Positions 24,009-32,458 of a DNA stretch of 64,000 nt are shown here, one piece after another. The stretch covers positions 4,526,001 through 4,590,000 of the forward strand of contig NZ_AP022570.1 of assembly GCF_010728325.1 (NCBI RefSeq), in the 5' to 3' direction. The notes beneath the pieces are model-generated. The model saw only the letters and a program-made list of their open reading frames with translations, was not told the origin of the DNA and did not search any database. How positions within the stretch are numbered: position 1 is the first letter of the stretch; the number at the start of each line of letters is the position of its first letter. The translations under genes were made by a program, and so were the position numbers. This DNA is from Mycolicibacterium poriferae. GTDB taxonomy: Bacteria; Actinomycetota; Actinomycetes; Mycobacteriales; Mycobacteriaceae.

Positions 24009-24968
24009 CTAGTCCTCCTTGGCCCGGTTGCGCTTGCTCAACCGGAATTCGGGCGGGAACTTGCTGTCGTTGTCGTTGACTGCCGCAGATAGGCCGGAGT
24101 CGATCGACTCGAACATGTCCAGGTCGTCGTCGCTGTCGTTGGCGACGCCGTTGCCCATCGATTCGAAGAAGGCGCTGAGCAGGCTGCCCATGTACTCGCC
24201 CTGCTGTTGCTTGAAGATCTCGAAGAACATCTTCTGCTGGAACACCGTGTCCACCGGTCGGTTCCGTGCACAGGCCAGTGCGTACTTCTGTGTCTCTGCC
24301 TCCAGCTGGTCGCGGGCGACCACCTTGTTGAGGAAGTTGCAGTCGTACATCTCGGCGGCGGTGAACGGCCGACCGGTGAAGACCATCTCCTGGAACTTGC
24401 GCAGACCCATCATCTGCACCCAGGTCCACATCCGCGGGCCCCACCCGTGGTAGCGGAACGACGGATGACCGAACAGTGCGTCGTCGGAGGAGATCACCAG
24501 GTCGGCATCGGCGCACTGGTAGAAGTGCCAGCCGTAACAGTAACCCTTGGCCTCGACGATGCTGATCTTCTTGAAGTCCTGCAACGCGCGGTTGCCGGCC
24601 TGGGAGTTCGCGTACCAGGAACTGATCGTGGCACCGTTGCGGAAGGTGCCTTTCGGCGGATAGGTGACCTCACCGACCCCGTCGTCCTCCAGCCGCAGTT
24701 CAGCGAGCCGCGCAGCGGGATTGTCGTTGCCCTCCATGAACTCCGGCAGATCCGCACCGCTGCCCAGATTGTCGCCGACACCACGGATGACGACCACTTT
24801 GACGTCGCTGTCCGCGTTCGCCGCGCGCAGCACGTCGGCGTAGCGCAGCCGGGCCATGGATGTCGGAGCGTTGAGGAACTCCGGACGGTTGAACGTGATC
24901 GTCGCGATCTTGGTCCGCCGATCCTTTTCGTAGAGGATGATCTCCTCGGGCGAGGGCCGCTCAGCCAT
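24009..24968 (-). CDS. Enoyl-CoA hydratase/isomerase family protein, enlarged
   Basis: 319 residues, longer than a typical hydratase (about 260). The core is recognisable: KIATITFNRPEFLNAP, GDNLGSGADLPEFM and EAKGYCYGWHFYQCADADLV, followed by GHPSFRYHGWGPRMW. Extra residues lie after the first oxyanion block and at the charged C-terminus. I chose ATG 24968, which has GAGG six bases before it and overlaps the stop of the upstream M24-like gene by eight bases. A start 15 bases earlier exists. It may hydrate or hydrolyse an unusual CoA ester made by the neighbouring CoA-transferase. Confidence 0.85.
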   Translation of the reverse strand: MAERPSPEEIILYEKDRRTKIATITFNRPEFLNAPTSMARLRYADVLRAANADSDVKVVVIRGVGDNLGSGADLPEFMEGNDNPAARLAELRLEDDGVGEVTYPPKGTFRNGATISSWYANSQAGNRALQDFKKISIVEAKGYCYGWHFYQCADADLVISSDDALFGHPSFRYHGWGPRMWTWVQMMGLRKFQEMVFTGRPFTAAEMYDCNFLNKVVARDQLEAETQKYALACARNRPVDTVFQQKMFFEIFKQQQGEYMGSLLSAFFESMGNGVANDSDDDLDMFESIDSGLSAAVNDNDSKFPPEFRLSKRNRAKED

Positions 24969-26094
24969 GGACGGCCTCGCCATAGGCCGGCACCGTCGAC
25001 AGTATCTCGGCGCCGTCGGCGGTGATCAGCACCGCATCGCGGGTGAGCACGGCGCCGACGCCCTGCTCCCAGACATAGGCGGTCAGCGCCAGCACCATCC
25101 CCTCTTCGAGGACATTGCTCTCTGCGGTGGCCCGCAACCCCGGCGAGACCACCGGCGGGTCGAATCCCAGACCCAGACCATGGGCCACCGGCATCGCCGG
25201 CAGCTCCTCCCCCGCATGCTGGTAGGCGTCGAGCAGGGCGCTCGTGGTCGTGCCGGGTCGACAGGCCGCCACGAGCATGTCCCACAACTCATCCCGGCGG
25301 CGGTAGAGCGCTGTGACGGCGTCTGACGGCTCTCCGACAACGAGCGTGCGAGCCACCTCGGCGACGTACCCGTCGGCGAGGACCCCGGCCGACAACACCA
25401 CCAGATCACCGTCGCGGACCCGGCCGTCGCCCTCGGCGCGACGCCACGGATGCTGCTTCGACGTCACCCACGCGGCATCCTGCGTCGCCGGGGTGCTGAC
25501 GCCTCCGGCTGCCTCGGCCTCCAGTATCGCGCCCGCCAGGATCTTCTCGCTGGTTCCGGCACTGAGCGCGGCGACACCGGCGGCCAGCCCCTTCTCGGCG
25601 ATCACGAGAGCGCTGCGCATTGCCGCCACCTCTTCGGGCGTCTTGATTCGGCGGGCCGCCTGCATGGCCTGTTCGGCATCGACCAGCTCTGCGTTCGGGA
25701 ACGCCATCGGCAGCAGCTGGGCGAACATCGGCGTCAGAGCGTCGGTGCCCACCCGCCGAAAAGTGTCGGCGCCCTTGATGTTCTGCAGTATCCCGATCAG
25801 CGTCATGGGATTCCACGCGAACCCGTAGAGGTTCTCGTGCGGGATCTCCGCAGGTATGCCCTCGTCCCACGTGCTGTTGAGATGGATCTCTCCGGTTTCA
25901 CGGACGAACTCGCAGATCGGACCGAACGGTCGGGTGCCCACCACCCACAGTTGTGGCGCCCCGGAGATGTAGCGGACGTTGGCTTGACGGCCGAGGACCA
26001 GGGCGTCGAGGTCGTGAGCCTCCATCTGGGCCAAGGCCCGTTCGCGCCGGCTGAACCGCAGCGCTCGGCTGTCTGCCTCGATCTCAGTTCCCAT
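24961..26094 (-). CDS. M24 (creatinase/Xaa-Pro peptidase) fold protein lacking metal ligands, likely pseudoenzyme
   Basis: 377 residues with the N-terminal creatinase-like domain and a C-terminal pita-bread fold. Lined up with the neighbouring M24 protein, the five metal ligands D, D, H, E, E read S235, E246, H305, T338 and R352, so only the histidine is left. It overlaps the active-looking M24 gene upstream by 11 bases and the hydratase gene downstream by eight. I infer a non-catalytic or regulatory partner for the first protein, possibly a heterodimer, since M24 creatinase-type enzymes are dimers. It could also have gained another function. Confidence 0.85.
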   Translation of the reverse strand: MGTEIEADSRALRFSRRERALAQMEAHDLDALVLGRQANVRYISGAPQLWVVGTRPFGPICEFVRETGEIHLNSTWDEGIPAEIPHENLYGFAWNPMTLIGILQNIKGADTFRRVGTDALTPMFAQLLPMAFPNAELVDAEQAMQAARRIKTPEEVAAMRSALVIAEKGLAAGVAALSAGTSEKILAGAILEAEAAGGVSTPATQDAAWVTSKQHPWRRAEGDGRVRDGDLVVLSAGVLADGYVAEVARTLVVGEPSDAVTALYRRRDELWDMLVAACRPGTTTSALLDAYQHAGEELPAMPVAHGLGLGFDPPVVSPGLRATAESNVLEEGMVLALTAYVWEQGVGAVLTRDAVLITADGAEILSTVPAYGEAVHG

Positions 26095-27397
26095 CGGTCA
26101 CCTCATACGGGTCGTACGGATACGCGGTCAGCGGCATCCAGCCGCCGTCGGTGACCACCACGATCTCTTCGCCGCGATAGCCTCCAGTGCCGTCCTCCCA
26201 CACCAGCGGTTCCAGCACCAGCAACATGCCTGCCGGGAAGACGAACTCGTCATCCCATTTCTGGCCGAGGTCCGTGCCGATCATCGGCATCTCCGCGGCA
26301 CTGGTCCCGATGCCGTGACCCAGATAGAAGTGCGGCAGCCACGGCTTCTCACCGCCCGCCGCCGCGGTCGCGGCTCGGCCGAGGTCACCGCAGGTGGCAC
26401 CGGCTCTGGTCACCGCGAGTACCTCGTCGACGATGTGTCTCCATCTGTCGAACTGCCTCTGCTGGGCAGGGGTCGGATCCTGGCCGACGATCCATGTGCG
26501 CCCGTGGTCCGAGCAGTAGCCGTGGTAGGCGATGGACACGTCGGTCCACAGCACGTCGCCCTGCGCCAGTTCCCGCTCGGTGGTCAGCAGCGGCAGGGCC
26601 AGATCACCGGTGGTGGTCCAGGTTCCGGCTGCCTTCGAGGCGGGCATGACCTGCCATATCGAGTCGAACATGTTCGTGGTCGCGCCGAGTTCGAAGGTGC
26701 GCCGTACGAATTCGGCGGACAGGTCGATCTGACGGGCGCAGGGCGCCAGGGACCTCTGGATCTCCCCGACCGCCACTTCGGTGATCTGGCAGGCGCGCCG
26801 GACACAGGCGATCTGATCGATGGTCTTGACCAGTTTGGCCGCGCCGATCACCGGGCCGGCGTCTACCGGAGCGCTGGCGAACAGCGCACTGCCGGCGCGC
26901 CGCATCGCCCCGGTCAACTCGTCCGTCGCGACGGTGGCGCCCGCTGGGATCAGCTCGGCCAGGATGGTGGCGAACTGCGCGACCCCTTCGTCGAATTCGA
27001 GGTAGACCGGTCCGTGCACGTGGTCGTCAGGCAGGCCCGACTCCATCGCCGCGCCTTCCCGGAAGGGTAGGAACAGATGTGGATGCTCGTCGCCGGCGAG
27101 AACCACGGCGACCGGCCGCTCGACATGCGACAACCCGGCGTCGGCCAGCGGCCAGCTGATCCCGGTGGCGTACATGACGTTGCCGTTGCCGAGCAGGACC
27201 ACGGCGTCGACACCTTGGTCGGCCATCGCCGCGTGTAGTCGTGCACCGACGTCTCTGCGCATCCGGGCGAAGTCGGGCTCCTGAGGAATGTCGAGCCAGG
27301 TGAACCCGGTGCGGGCGATCTGGGTCACGCCGGCATCGAGGGACGTGGTTCTCGACGCAGCGGACGCGGCCCCGGAAGTGGTCCCTGACATCGTCAT
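26084..27397 (-). CDS. M24-family metalloenzyme (Xaa-Pro dipeptidase/creatinase fold), metal ligands intact
   Basis: 437 residues; the ATG overlaps the stop of the amidohydrolase (ATGA), although the frame is open far upstream. All five pita-bread metal ligands are present: D286 and D297 (TDVSIAYHGYCSDHGRT), H361 (LGHGIGTSAAEMP), E396 (LVLEPLVWE) and E410 (GYRGEEIVV). The family includes dipeptidases, creatinase and the DMSP lyase DddP, so a small-molecule C-N or C-X lyase/hydrolase is as likely as a peptidase in this catabolic operon. It pairs with a ligand-less paralogue directly downstream. Confidence 0.88.
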   Translation of the reverse strand: MTMSGTTSGAASAASRTTSLDAGVTQIARTGFTWLDIPQEPDFARMRRDVGARLHAAMADQGVDAVVLLGNGNVMYATGISWPLADAGLSHVERPVAVVLAGDEHPHLFLPFREGAAMESGLPDDHVHGPVYLEFDEGVAQFATILAELIPAGATVATDELTGAMRRAGSALFASAPVDAGPVIGAAKLVKTIDQIACVRRACQITEVAVGEIQRSLAPCARQIDLSAEFVRRTFELGATTNMFDSIWQVMPASKAAGTWTTTGDLALPLLTTERELAQGDVLWTDVSIAYHGYCSDHGRTWIVGQDPTPAQQRQFDRWRHIVDEVLAVTRAGATCGDLGRAATAAAGGEKPWLPHFYLGHGIGTSAAEMPMIGTDLGQKWDDEFVFPAGMLLVLEPLVWEDGTGGYRGEEIVVVTDGGWMPLTAYPYDPYEVTDGN

Positions 27398-28584
27398 AGC
27401 CCGAGGAACTTCTGCACGTTGGTGCTGACGATCTTCACCGCCGCCTCGGGACCCACCCTCTCGACGACGGACGCCAGCGACTTCTCGGAATAGCCGAACG
27501 TGCTCTCGTTGTGTGGGTAGTCCGACGACCACATGACGTTGTCCACACCGATGTGGTCGATCAACTGCAACCCGAGCGGGTCCACCATGAACGACGCGCT
27601 CATGTGGCGATCCCAGTAGTGGCGGACGTCGTGCTCGAGCTGATGATTGAACATGTGCCGGTAGGACGCCAGCATGTGCTCGGCGTCCTGCAGCGCCGTG
27701 GGTACCCACGCGATTCCGCCCTCGAACCACCCGATCTTCAGCGAAGGATGGCGATCGAGGATGCCGGAGAACACGTACTTGGCGAACTGCTCTCGGAACG
27801 AGTCGACGTTGACCATCATGCCGACGACGACGCTGTTGTGCTGGCACGGCGTCTTGGGCGGGGTTTCGCCGATGTGGTGACTCACCGGGACACCGGCTGC
27901 TTCGATCTCGTCCCACACCGCGTCCATGGCGGTGCTGCCGTAGTCGTAGATGTTGCCGTCGTCGTCCTTGCCCGGATTCAGCGGTAGCAGGAACGTCTTG
28001 AGTCCCAGCGCCTTCAGCTCCTCGAGCGTGCTGCGGGTGCCCTTGGGGTCCCACCAGTTGATCAGCCCGACACCGTAGAAGTGTCCGTCGGACCGCTCCT
28101 GCAGGTCGGCGATGTGTTCGTTGTAGATGCGGAAGACGCGTTCGCGCATGGACTTGTCCGGGTAGTGGAACAACGCGAGCACGGCATTCGGAAATGCCAG
28201 CTCCTTGTCGATGCCGTCCTCTTTGAGTTCGCGGATGCGTGCCTCGATGTTGTTGGACGCCGCACCGGCGAGGTCGTCGTACTGCATGAGGACGCGACCG
28301 AAGTCACCACCGGTCCACGCCTTGCCCTTCATCCCGACCATATAGGCGCCGTCCTCGTACCAGATGCGCGGTGCTGCGCCCTTGAGCTCCTCGGGAAAGC
28401 GCTCGTAGAAGATGTCGTCGGCGACCGAGATGTGGTTGTCCGCGGAGAAGATCGTGGTGCCGGCAGGCAGCCCGGGAACTCCGCCGCCGGAGTGGCCGTG
28501 GCGGTTCTTGGGAGCACCGAAACCCTCCGGCGGATACCAGGTCGGGGGTTGAGAGGGTGAAGGTATGGCTGTCGGGGTGGACAT
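27394..28584 (-). CDS. Amidohydrolase family (COG2159-type) hydrolase/decarboxylase
   Basis: 396 residues; start at ATG 28584 with TTGGAGT seven bases before it. The N-terminal IFSADNHISVADDIF gives the D-x-H motif, SHHIGETPP a later histidine, and VMWSSDYPHNEST the metal aspartate. It is related to the first gene of the left operon (4071-5366), so two such enzymes act in the same region. Family chemistry is decarboxylation of hydroxybenzoate-type acids or hydrolysis. It stands between a P450 and the M24 pair, with only 43 bases to the P450 stop. The exact reaction is not visible. Confidence 0.88.
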   Translation of the reverse strand: MSTPTAIPSPSQPPTWYPPEGFGAPKNRHGHSGGGVPGLPAGTTIFSADNHISVADDIFYERFPEELKGAAPRIWYEDGAYMVGMKGKAWTGGDFGRVLMQYDDLAGAASNNIEARIRELKEDGIDKELAFPNAVLALFHYPDKSMRERVFRIYNEHIADLQERSDGHFYGVGLINWWDPKGTRSTLEELKALGLKTFLLPLNPGKDDDGNIYDYGSTAMDAVWDEIEAAGVPVSHHIGETPPKTPCQHNSVVVGMMVNVDSFREQFAKYVFSGILDRHPSLKIGWFEGGIAWVPTALQDAEHMLASYRHMFNHQLEHDVRHYWDRHMSASFMVDPLGLQLIDHIGVDNVMWSSDYPHNESTFGYSEKSLASVVERVGPEAAVKIVSTNVQKFLGL

Positions 28585-28627
28585 CGTTGGTACTCCAATC
28601 GGGCTGTGGGACTGGTTCTTGCGGTGG

Positions 28628-29863
28628 TTACCAGGCCACCGGGAGTTCGTAGACGCCGTAGGCGAGCCGGTCGTGCTTGAACGGCACCTCGTCGAACGGG
28701 ATCGCCAGGCGCATCGTCGGTATACGACGTAACAGGGTGTGGAACACGATCTGCAGCTCGGCACGCGCCAGCTGCTGGCCCACGCACTGGTGCCTGCCGT
28801 AGCCGAAGCCGAGCTGCTGGCCCGCGTCGCGGGTGAGGTCCAGCATTTCGGGGTGCGTGAAGGCGTGCTGGTCCCAGTTGGCCGGCGCCAGGTCGAGGAT
28901 GATGCCCTCACCGGCCCGGATGGTCTCGCCGCCGATCTCGATGTCCTCGATCGCCACCCGGCGCTGACCGTTCTGGATGATGGACAGGTAACGCATCAGC
29001 TCTTCGACGGCGTTGGCGATGAACTTCGGGTCGTTCGAATCCCGCAGCAGCGCAGCCTGTTCAGGTTTTTCCAGCAGCGCGAGGATACCGATACCGATCA
29101 TGTTGGCGGTGGTCTCGTGCCCGGCGATCAACAATCCGGTGCCGAGCTGTGCAGCCTCCTTGACGCTGATCTCGCCGGCGGTGACCCGCTCGGCTAGATC
29201 CGATACGGCGTCCTCGGCAGGGTTGGCCTGCTTCTCCTCGACCAAATTGATCAGATACTGATGAAGACTCATCGCACCTTTTTGCATCGCATCGGCCGCC
29301 GCATAGCGAGCCAGACCGGCGTTGGCGTGTTCCTGAAAGAACTCATGGTCCGCGTAGGGCACCCCGAGCATGTCGCTGATCACGCGGGTGGGCACCGGGA
29401 GTGCGAGTTCGGCGACCATGTCGGCGGGCTGGGGACCGGCGAGGATCTCGTCGATGCACTCGTCGGTGACCTCCTGGATCACCGACCGCAGGCCTTCGAC
29501 GCGCCGAAAGGTGAACGGCTTGGACAGCATTCGGCGGAAGCGGGTGTGCTCCTCGGCGTCGGAGGTGAACACCGACCGGGGCCGCTTGTCGACGGTCGCC
29601 AGCATGTGCTCGTTCCAGTGCGGGAAGCCCTCACGGCGGTCGTCGACGCTGACCCGGGAATCCGCGAACAACGCCCGGGCCACTTCGTGTCCTGTCACCA
29701 GCCACGGAGTCGTTCCGTTCCAGATCCGCACGCGCGACAGCGGCTTGCTGTCGTTCATGTCGAGCATCTGTTGCGGCGGCGCGAACGGACACCGCACATC
29801 CCGCTCCATCGGATACTCGGGGACGTCAGCGGAGACCTTGCCTCCGGCAAGCGTGTCGGTCAT
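28628..29863 (-). CDS. Cytochrome P450
   Basis: 411 residues. I-helix GLLIAGHETTANMIG, ExxR in EELMRYLS, and heme loop LGFGYGRHQCVGQQLA with cysteine 360 as ligand. It lies 33 bases downstream of a [3Fe-4S] ferredoxin gene, the standard arrangement for an actinobacterial P450 and its electron donor. No ferredoxin reductase is in the window. It is part of the long minus-strand operon and different from the P450 at 13472. It probably hydroxylates the operon substrate at a non-activated carbon; the family is not assigned. Confidence 0.93.
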   Translation of the reverse strand: MTDTLAGGKVSADVPEYPMERDVRCPFAPPQQMLDMNDSKPLSRVRIWNGTTPWLVTGHEVARALFADSRVSVDDRREGFPHWNEHMLATVDKRPRSVFTSDAEEHTRFRRMLSKPFTFRRVEGLRSVIQEVTDECIDEILAGPQPADMVAELALPVPTRVISDMLGVPYADHEFFQEHANAGLARYAAADAMQKGAMSLHQYLINLVEEKQANPAEDAVSDLAERVTAGEISVKEAAQLGTGLLIAGHETTANMIGIGILALLEKPEQAALLRDSNDPKFIANAVEELMRYLSIIQNGQRRVAIEDIEIGGETIRAGEGIILDLAPANWDQHAFTHPEMLDLTRDAGQQLGFGYGRHQCVGQQLARAELQIVFHTLLRRIPTMRLAIPFDEVPFKHDRLAYGVYELPVAW

Positions 29864-29896
29864 TTCGCCTCCTCGCGCGAGCGCTCGTCAGTCATG

Positions 29897-30091
29897 TCAC
29901 TCCTCGATGTGGATGGCCAGGGCCGGACAGGCGGCCGCGGCCTTTCGGGTCTCCTCGGCGTGTTCGGGGCCGGGCTCGGCGGTCAGGAGTTCGACGACGC
30001 CGTCGTCGTCACGTTGGTCGAACACCTCGCCGGCGTTGAGGACGCACTGCCCCGACGACACACACTTGTCCTGGTCGACGGTGACCCGCAC
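29897..30091 (-). CDS. [3Fe-4S]-type ferredoxin for P450
   Basis: 64 residues, typical of P450-linked ferredoxins. The N-terminal DQDKCVSSGQC has cysteines five residues apart, and the last cysteine is in AAACPALAI. The position of the missing fourth cysteine fits a [3Fe-4S] cluster. It lies one base after the TetR stop and just before the P450 gene. It should carry electrons from a ferredoxin reductase encoded elsewhere to the P450, and possibly also to the P450 at 13472. Confidence 0.93.
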   Translation of the reverse strand: MRVTVDQDKCVSSGQCVLNAGEVFDQRDDDGVVELLTAEPGPEHAEETRKAAAACPALAIHIEE

Positions 30092-30092
30092 G

Positions 30093-30803
30093 TCAGGGCA
30101 CCTCCGTGACCGGGGCGTGCCACAGTCCGATGATGGCGTCGATCAGGCCGGTGGCGGCGGCCTGCCAGGACGGCCGGGCCACCACCGCACCCTGCGCCAG
30201 CAGGCGTTCGCGTTCAGCGCAGCTGTGCATCAACAGGTTCCGGCCCATGATGTTGCGTTCGATGCGCACGTCGGCCGGCAGTTCCGGAAGGCATCCGTTG
30301 ATGCCGTCGAGCACCTGTACCAGCGACTCGGACGACAGGGCGTCTTTGACGATGATGTTGTGATAGGCCGGATCGGTCATCACCTGCGCGGCGAACCGGG
30401 CATACCATGTCGGGTTGCCCAGCGCGGCAAGATGATCGGTGAGCGGGCAGACCAGTGCGGCGACCCAGTCGCGCATGTCGGCCGAGTCACCGATGTCCGC
30501 GATCCGCTGTTGACGCAGCTCTTCGATCGGACCGCGATGCTTGTGCTCGATGGCGCGCACCAGATCGGCCTTGGTGCCGAAGTGATAGCCGACCGCGGCG
30601 TTGTTGCCTTGCCCGGCGGCCTCGCTGACCTGCCGGTTGGACACGGCGAAGACCCCATGCTCGGCGTAGAGGCGTTCGGCCGCCTTCAAGATCGCTTCCT
30701 GGGTGGTGCTCGCCCGGTCTGCCCGCACGCTTCTGGCCGTCGTCACCCCTTCAGTGAACCGGGTCACAACGCCTAAGTCAAGCGACTGCTTTAAACGAAT
30801 CAT
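30093..30803 (-). CDS. TetR-family transcriptional regulator inside the long operon
   Basis: About 236 residues if started at ATG 30803, three bases after the SDR stop. The DNA-binding domain begins near residue 33: TTQEAILKAAERLYAEHGVFAV, RQVSEAAGQGNNAAVGYHF, then KADLVRAIEHKHR. In-frame GTG codons at 30767, 30746 and 30728 are other possible starts, because the first 25 codons look promoter-like (TTGACT and an AGTC-N4-GACT repeat). It may control an internal promoter for itself, the ferredoxin and the P450, or sense an intermediate of the pathway. It has no perfect GAGAAT palindrome nearby. Confidence 0.88.
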   Translation of the reverse strand: MIRLKQSLDLGVVTRFTEGVTTARSVRADRASTTQEAILKAAERLYAEHGVFAVSNRQVSEAAGQGNNAAVGYHFGTKADLVRAIEHKHRGPIEELRQQRIADIGDSADMRDWVAALVCPLTDHLAALGNPTWYARFAAQVMTDPAYHNIIVKDALSSESLVQVLDGINGCLPELPADVRIERNIMGRNLLMHSCAERERLLAQGAVVARPSWQAAATGLIDAIIGLWHAPVTEVP

Positions 30804-30806
30804 CGC

Positions 30807-31634
30807 TCAGTCGCTCGCCCTGTCGGACTTACGAACCATGACCTTTCCTGCGACGGTTCCGCCGTCCACGGGCAGCACAGTGCCAGTGACGTAACGTGAC
30901 CGGGCCGTCGCCAGGTAGAGCGCCGCTTCGGCCACGTCCTCGGCGGTCCCCTCCCTCTTCAGCGGCCGATCGTCGCGCATCTGCTGACGAATGCGGGCCT
31001 CGAACCGCTCCAGGCGTTCACGGTCCTCGTCGGTGGCCGACGTGGCCAGGATCGGGGTGGGGATGTTGCCCGGGGCCAGGCAGTTGACCCGCACCTCGTA
31101 GTGCGCCAATTCGATCGCCGCGCACTTGCTGAAGTGGATGATGGCCGCCTTGGATGCCCGATAGGTGGACACACCCCCGCCGGCCTGGATGCCGCCGATC
31201 GAGCCGAGATTGATGATCGACCCGCCGCCGTTGTCGGCCATGTGCCGGGCGGCCTCGCGGGTGCCGGCCATCACGCCGAGCAGATTGACCCGCATGACAC
31301 GGTCGAACTCCTCGAAGTCCTCGGCGAACAGCCCTTTTCGCAGCGGGCTGGAGATGCCGGCGTTGTTGACCATCACATGCAGCCCGCCGAATGCGGACAC
31401 CGCCGACGCCACCAGCTCGCCGACCTGCGTCTGATCACCGACATCGGTGTGGCGGTAGGTCGTCCGATGCCCGGCTGAGTTCAGCTTGTCCACCAGTTCG
31501 GCGCCGAGGTCGTCACGGACGTCGGCGATGACCACGCCGGCACCCTCCGCGGCGAACCGCTCGGCGATACCGCGTCCGATCCCGGACGCGCCACCGGTGA
31601 CGATCGCGACCTTGCCCGCCAGCTCGTCCGTCAT
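30807..31634 (-). CDS. Short-chain dehydrogenase/reductase
   Basis: 275 residues from ATG 31634, which overlaps the stop of the alpha/beta hydrolase (ATGA). Classical SDR: VTGGASGIGRGIAERFAAEG, NNAGISS, serine in NLGSIGGIQ, tyrosine in the TYRASKAA motif, and YVTGTVLPVDGGT. It oxidises or reduces a hydroxyl/ketone in the pathway; the similarity to 3-hydroxyacyl and hydroxysteroid dehydrogenases does not fix the substrate. The open frame continues upstream past the start, but that part lies inside the hydrolase gene. Confidence 0.88.
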   Translation of the reverse strand: MTDELAGKVAIVTGGASGIGRGIAERFAAEGAGVVIADVRDDLGAELVDKLNSAGHRTTYRHTDVGDQTQVGELVASAVSAFGGLHVMVNNAGISSPLRKGLFAEDFEEFDRVMRVNLLGVMAGTREAARHMADNGGGSIINLGSIGGIQAGGGVSTYRASKAAIIHFSKCAAIELAHYEVRVNCLAPGNIPTPILATSATDEDRERLERFEARIRQQMRDDRPLKREGTAEDVAEAALYLATARSRYVTGTVLPVDGGTVAGKVMVRKSDRASD

Positions 31635-32458
31635 TCGTTCCCGATCCCTTCGAAGAAATCCAACAGAAGCGCGTTGACCACGTCGGGCTGCTCGATCTGC
31701 GGACAGTGCCCGGCACCGTCGATCACGGCGCTGCACCCGTGTTTGATCTGACCGGCGATCTCGGCAGCCCACCCCGCGGGGAGCAGCTTGTCGGCACCGC
31801 CTTCCACCACGAGGGCCGGCACGGTGATGCGCTCGTAGGCACGCGAACTGCTCGGAGTAGCCGGCGGCTCCAGGCCGGGACGGCGAAAACGCGCTGCTGC
31901 CAGCGATTCCCACGCTCCCGGCGCGATGCTCGAGTCATAGCGCCGTCGCACATAGCTCTCGTCGGCCGGGTACGACGCGTCATGGAACAAGGCCGTGACG
32001 ATCCTGCGCATCCCCTCGAGGGTGGCGTCGTAGTCATAGAGTGCGTTGACGTGCTCGTTGCGCAGGATCTCGCCGCCACCACAGATGGCCACGATGCTGC
32101 GCACCGGCAACACCGGCACCTCGGAGGTGGCGTCGACGAGGATGTTGATGGCACCCATCGAATTCCCGACGAAATGCGCCGAGTCGATCCCCATCACCTC
32201 GCAGAAGCGGGCGAGGTGCCGGATCCGCATGCCGCGACCGTCGGTGAAGTCGACGACCTTGGCCGACTCACCGAAGCCGAGCATGTCCGGCGCGAGCACC
32301 CGGTATCGCTGTGCCAGCGCCTCGATGGTGTGTTCCCACCCGATCCGCGCGTTGACACCGAACTCCCCGCCGTGCAGCAGCACCACCGGTTCGCCGTTTC
32401 CGGCGTCCAGGTAGCCGGTGACCAGACCGTCGACCAGCACGCTGTGCTGGTCGATCAC
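31631..32458 (-). CDS. Alpha/beta hydrolase, meta-cleavage-product-hydrolase-like
   Basis: 275 residues. VVLLHGGEFGVNA gives the oxyanion loop, HFVGNSMGAINI contains the nucleophilic serine in the GNSMG form seen in MhpC/BphD-type C-C hydrolases, and the histidine lies in IDGAGHCPQIEQP. The acid is probably in VEGGADKLLP. It overlaps neighbours on both sides by four bases. With the extradiol dioxygenase of the same operon it could hydrolyse a ring-cleavage product, but a second alpha/beta hydrolase at 40642 competes for that role. Confidence 0.88.
   Translation of the reverse strand: MIDQHSVLVDGLVTGYLDAGNGEPVVLLHGGEFGVNARIGWEHTIEALAQRYRVLAPDMLGFGESAKVVDFTDGRGMRIRHLARFCEVMGIDSAHFVGNSMGAINILVDATSEVPVLPVRSIVAICGGGEILRNEHVNALYDYDATLEGMRRIVTALFHDASYPADESYVRRRYDSSIAPGAWESLAAARFRRPGLEPPATPSSSRAYERITVPALVVEGGADKLLPAGWAAEIAGQIKHGCSAVIDGAGHCPQIEQPDVVNALLLDFFEGIGNE

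Noticed and set aside
21656..24079. An 807-codon open frame on the plus strand opposite the double CoA-transferase
   Set aside because: Same reason: antisense shadow of a well-supported two-domain enzyme, with an Arg/Gly/His-rich translation.
26084..28054. The M24 gene extended upstream to 656 codons
   Set aside because: The extra 220 codons lie inside the amidohydrolase gene in another frame and are arginine-rich; the ATGA start at 27397 fits the operon.
31631..32458. Naming the alpha/beta hydrolase mhpC or hsaD
   Set aside because: The GNSMG elbow fits, but another hydrolase (40642) is adjacent to the mhpA/mhpB-like genes, and sequence alone does not decide which one acts on the cleavage product.
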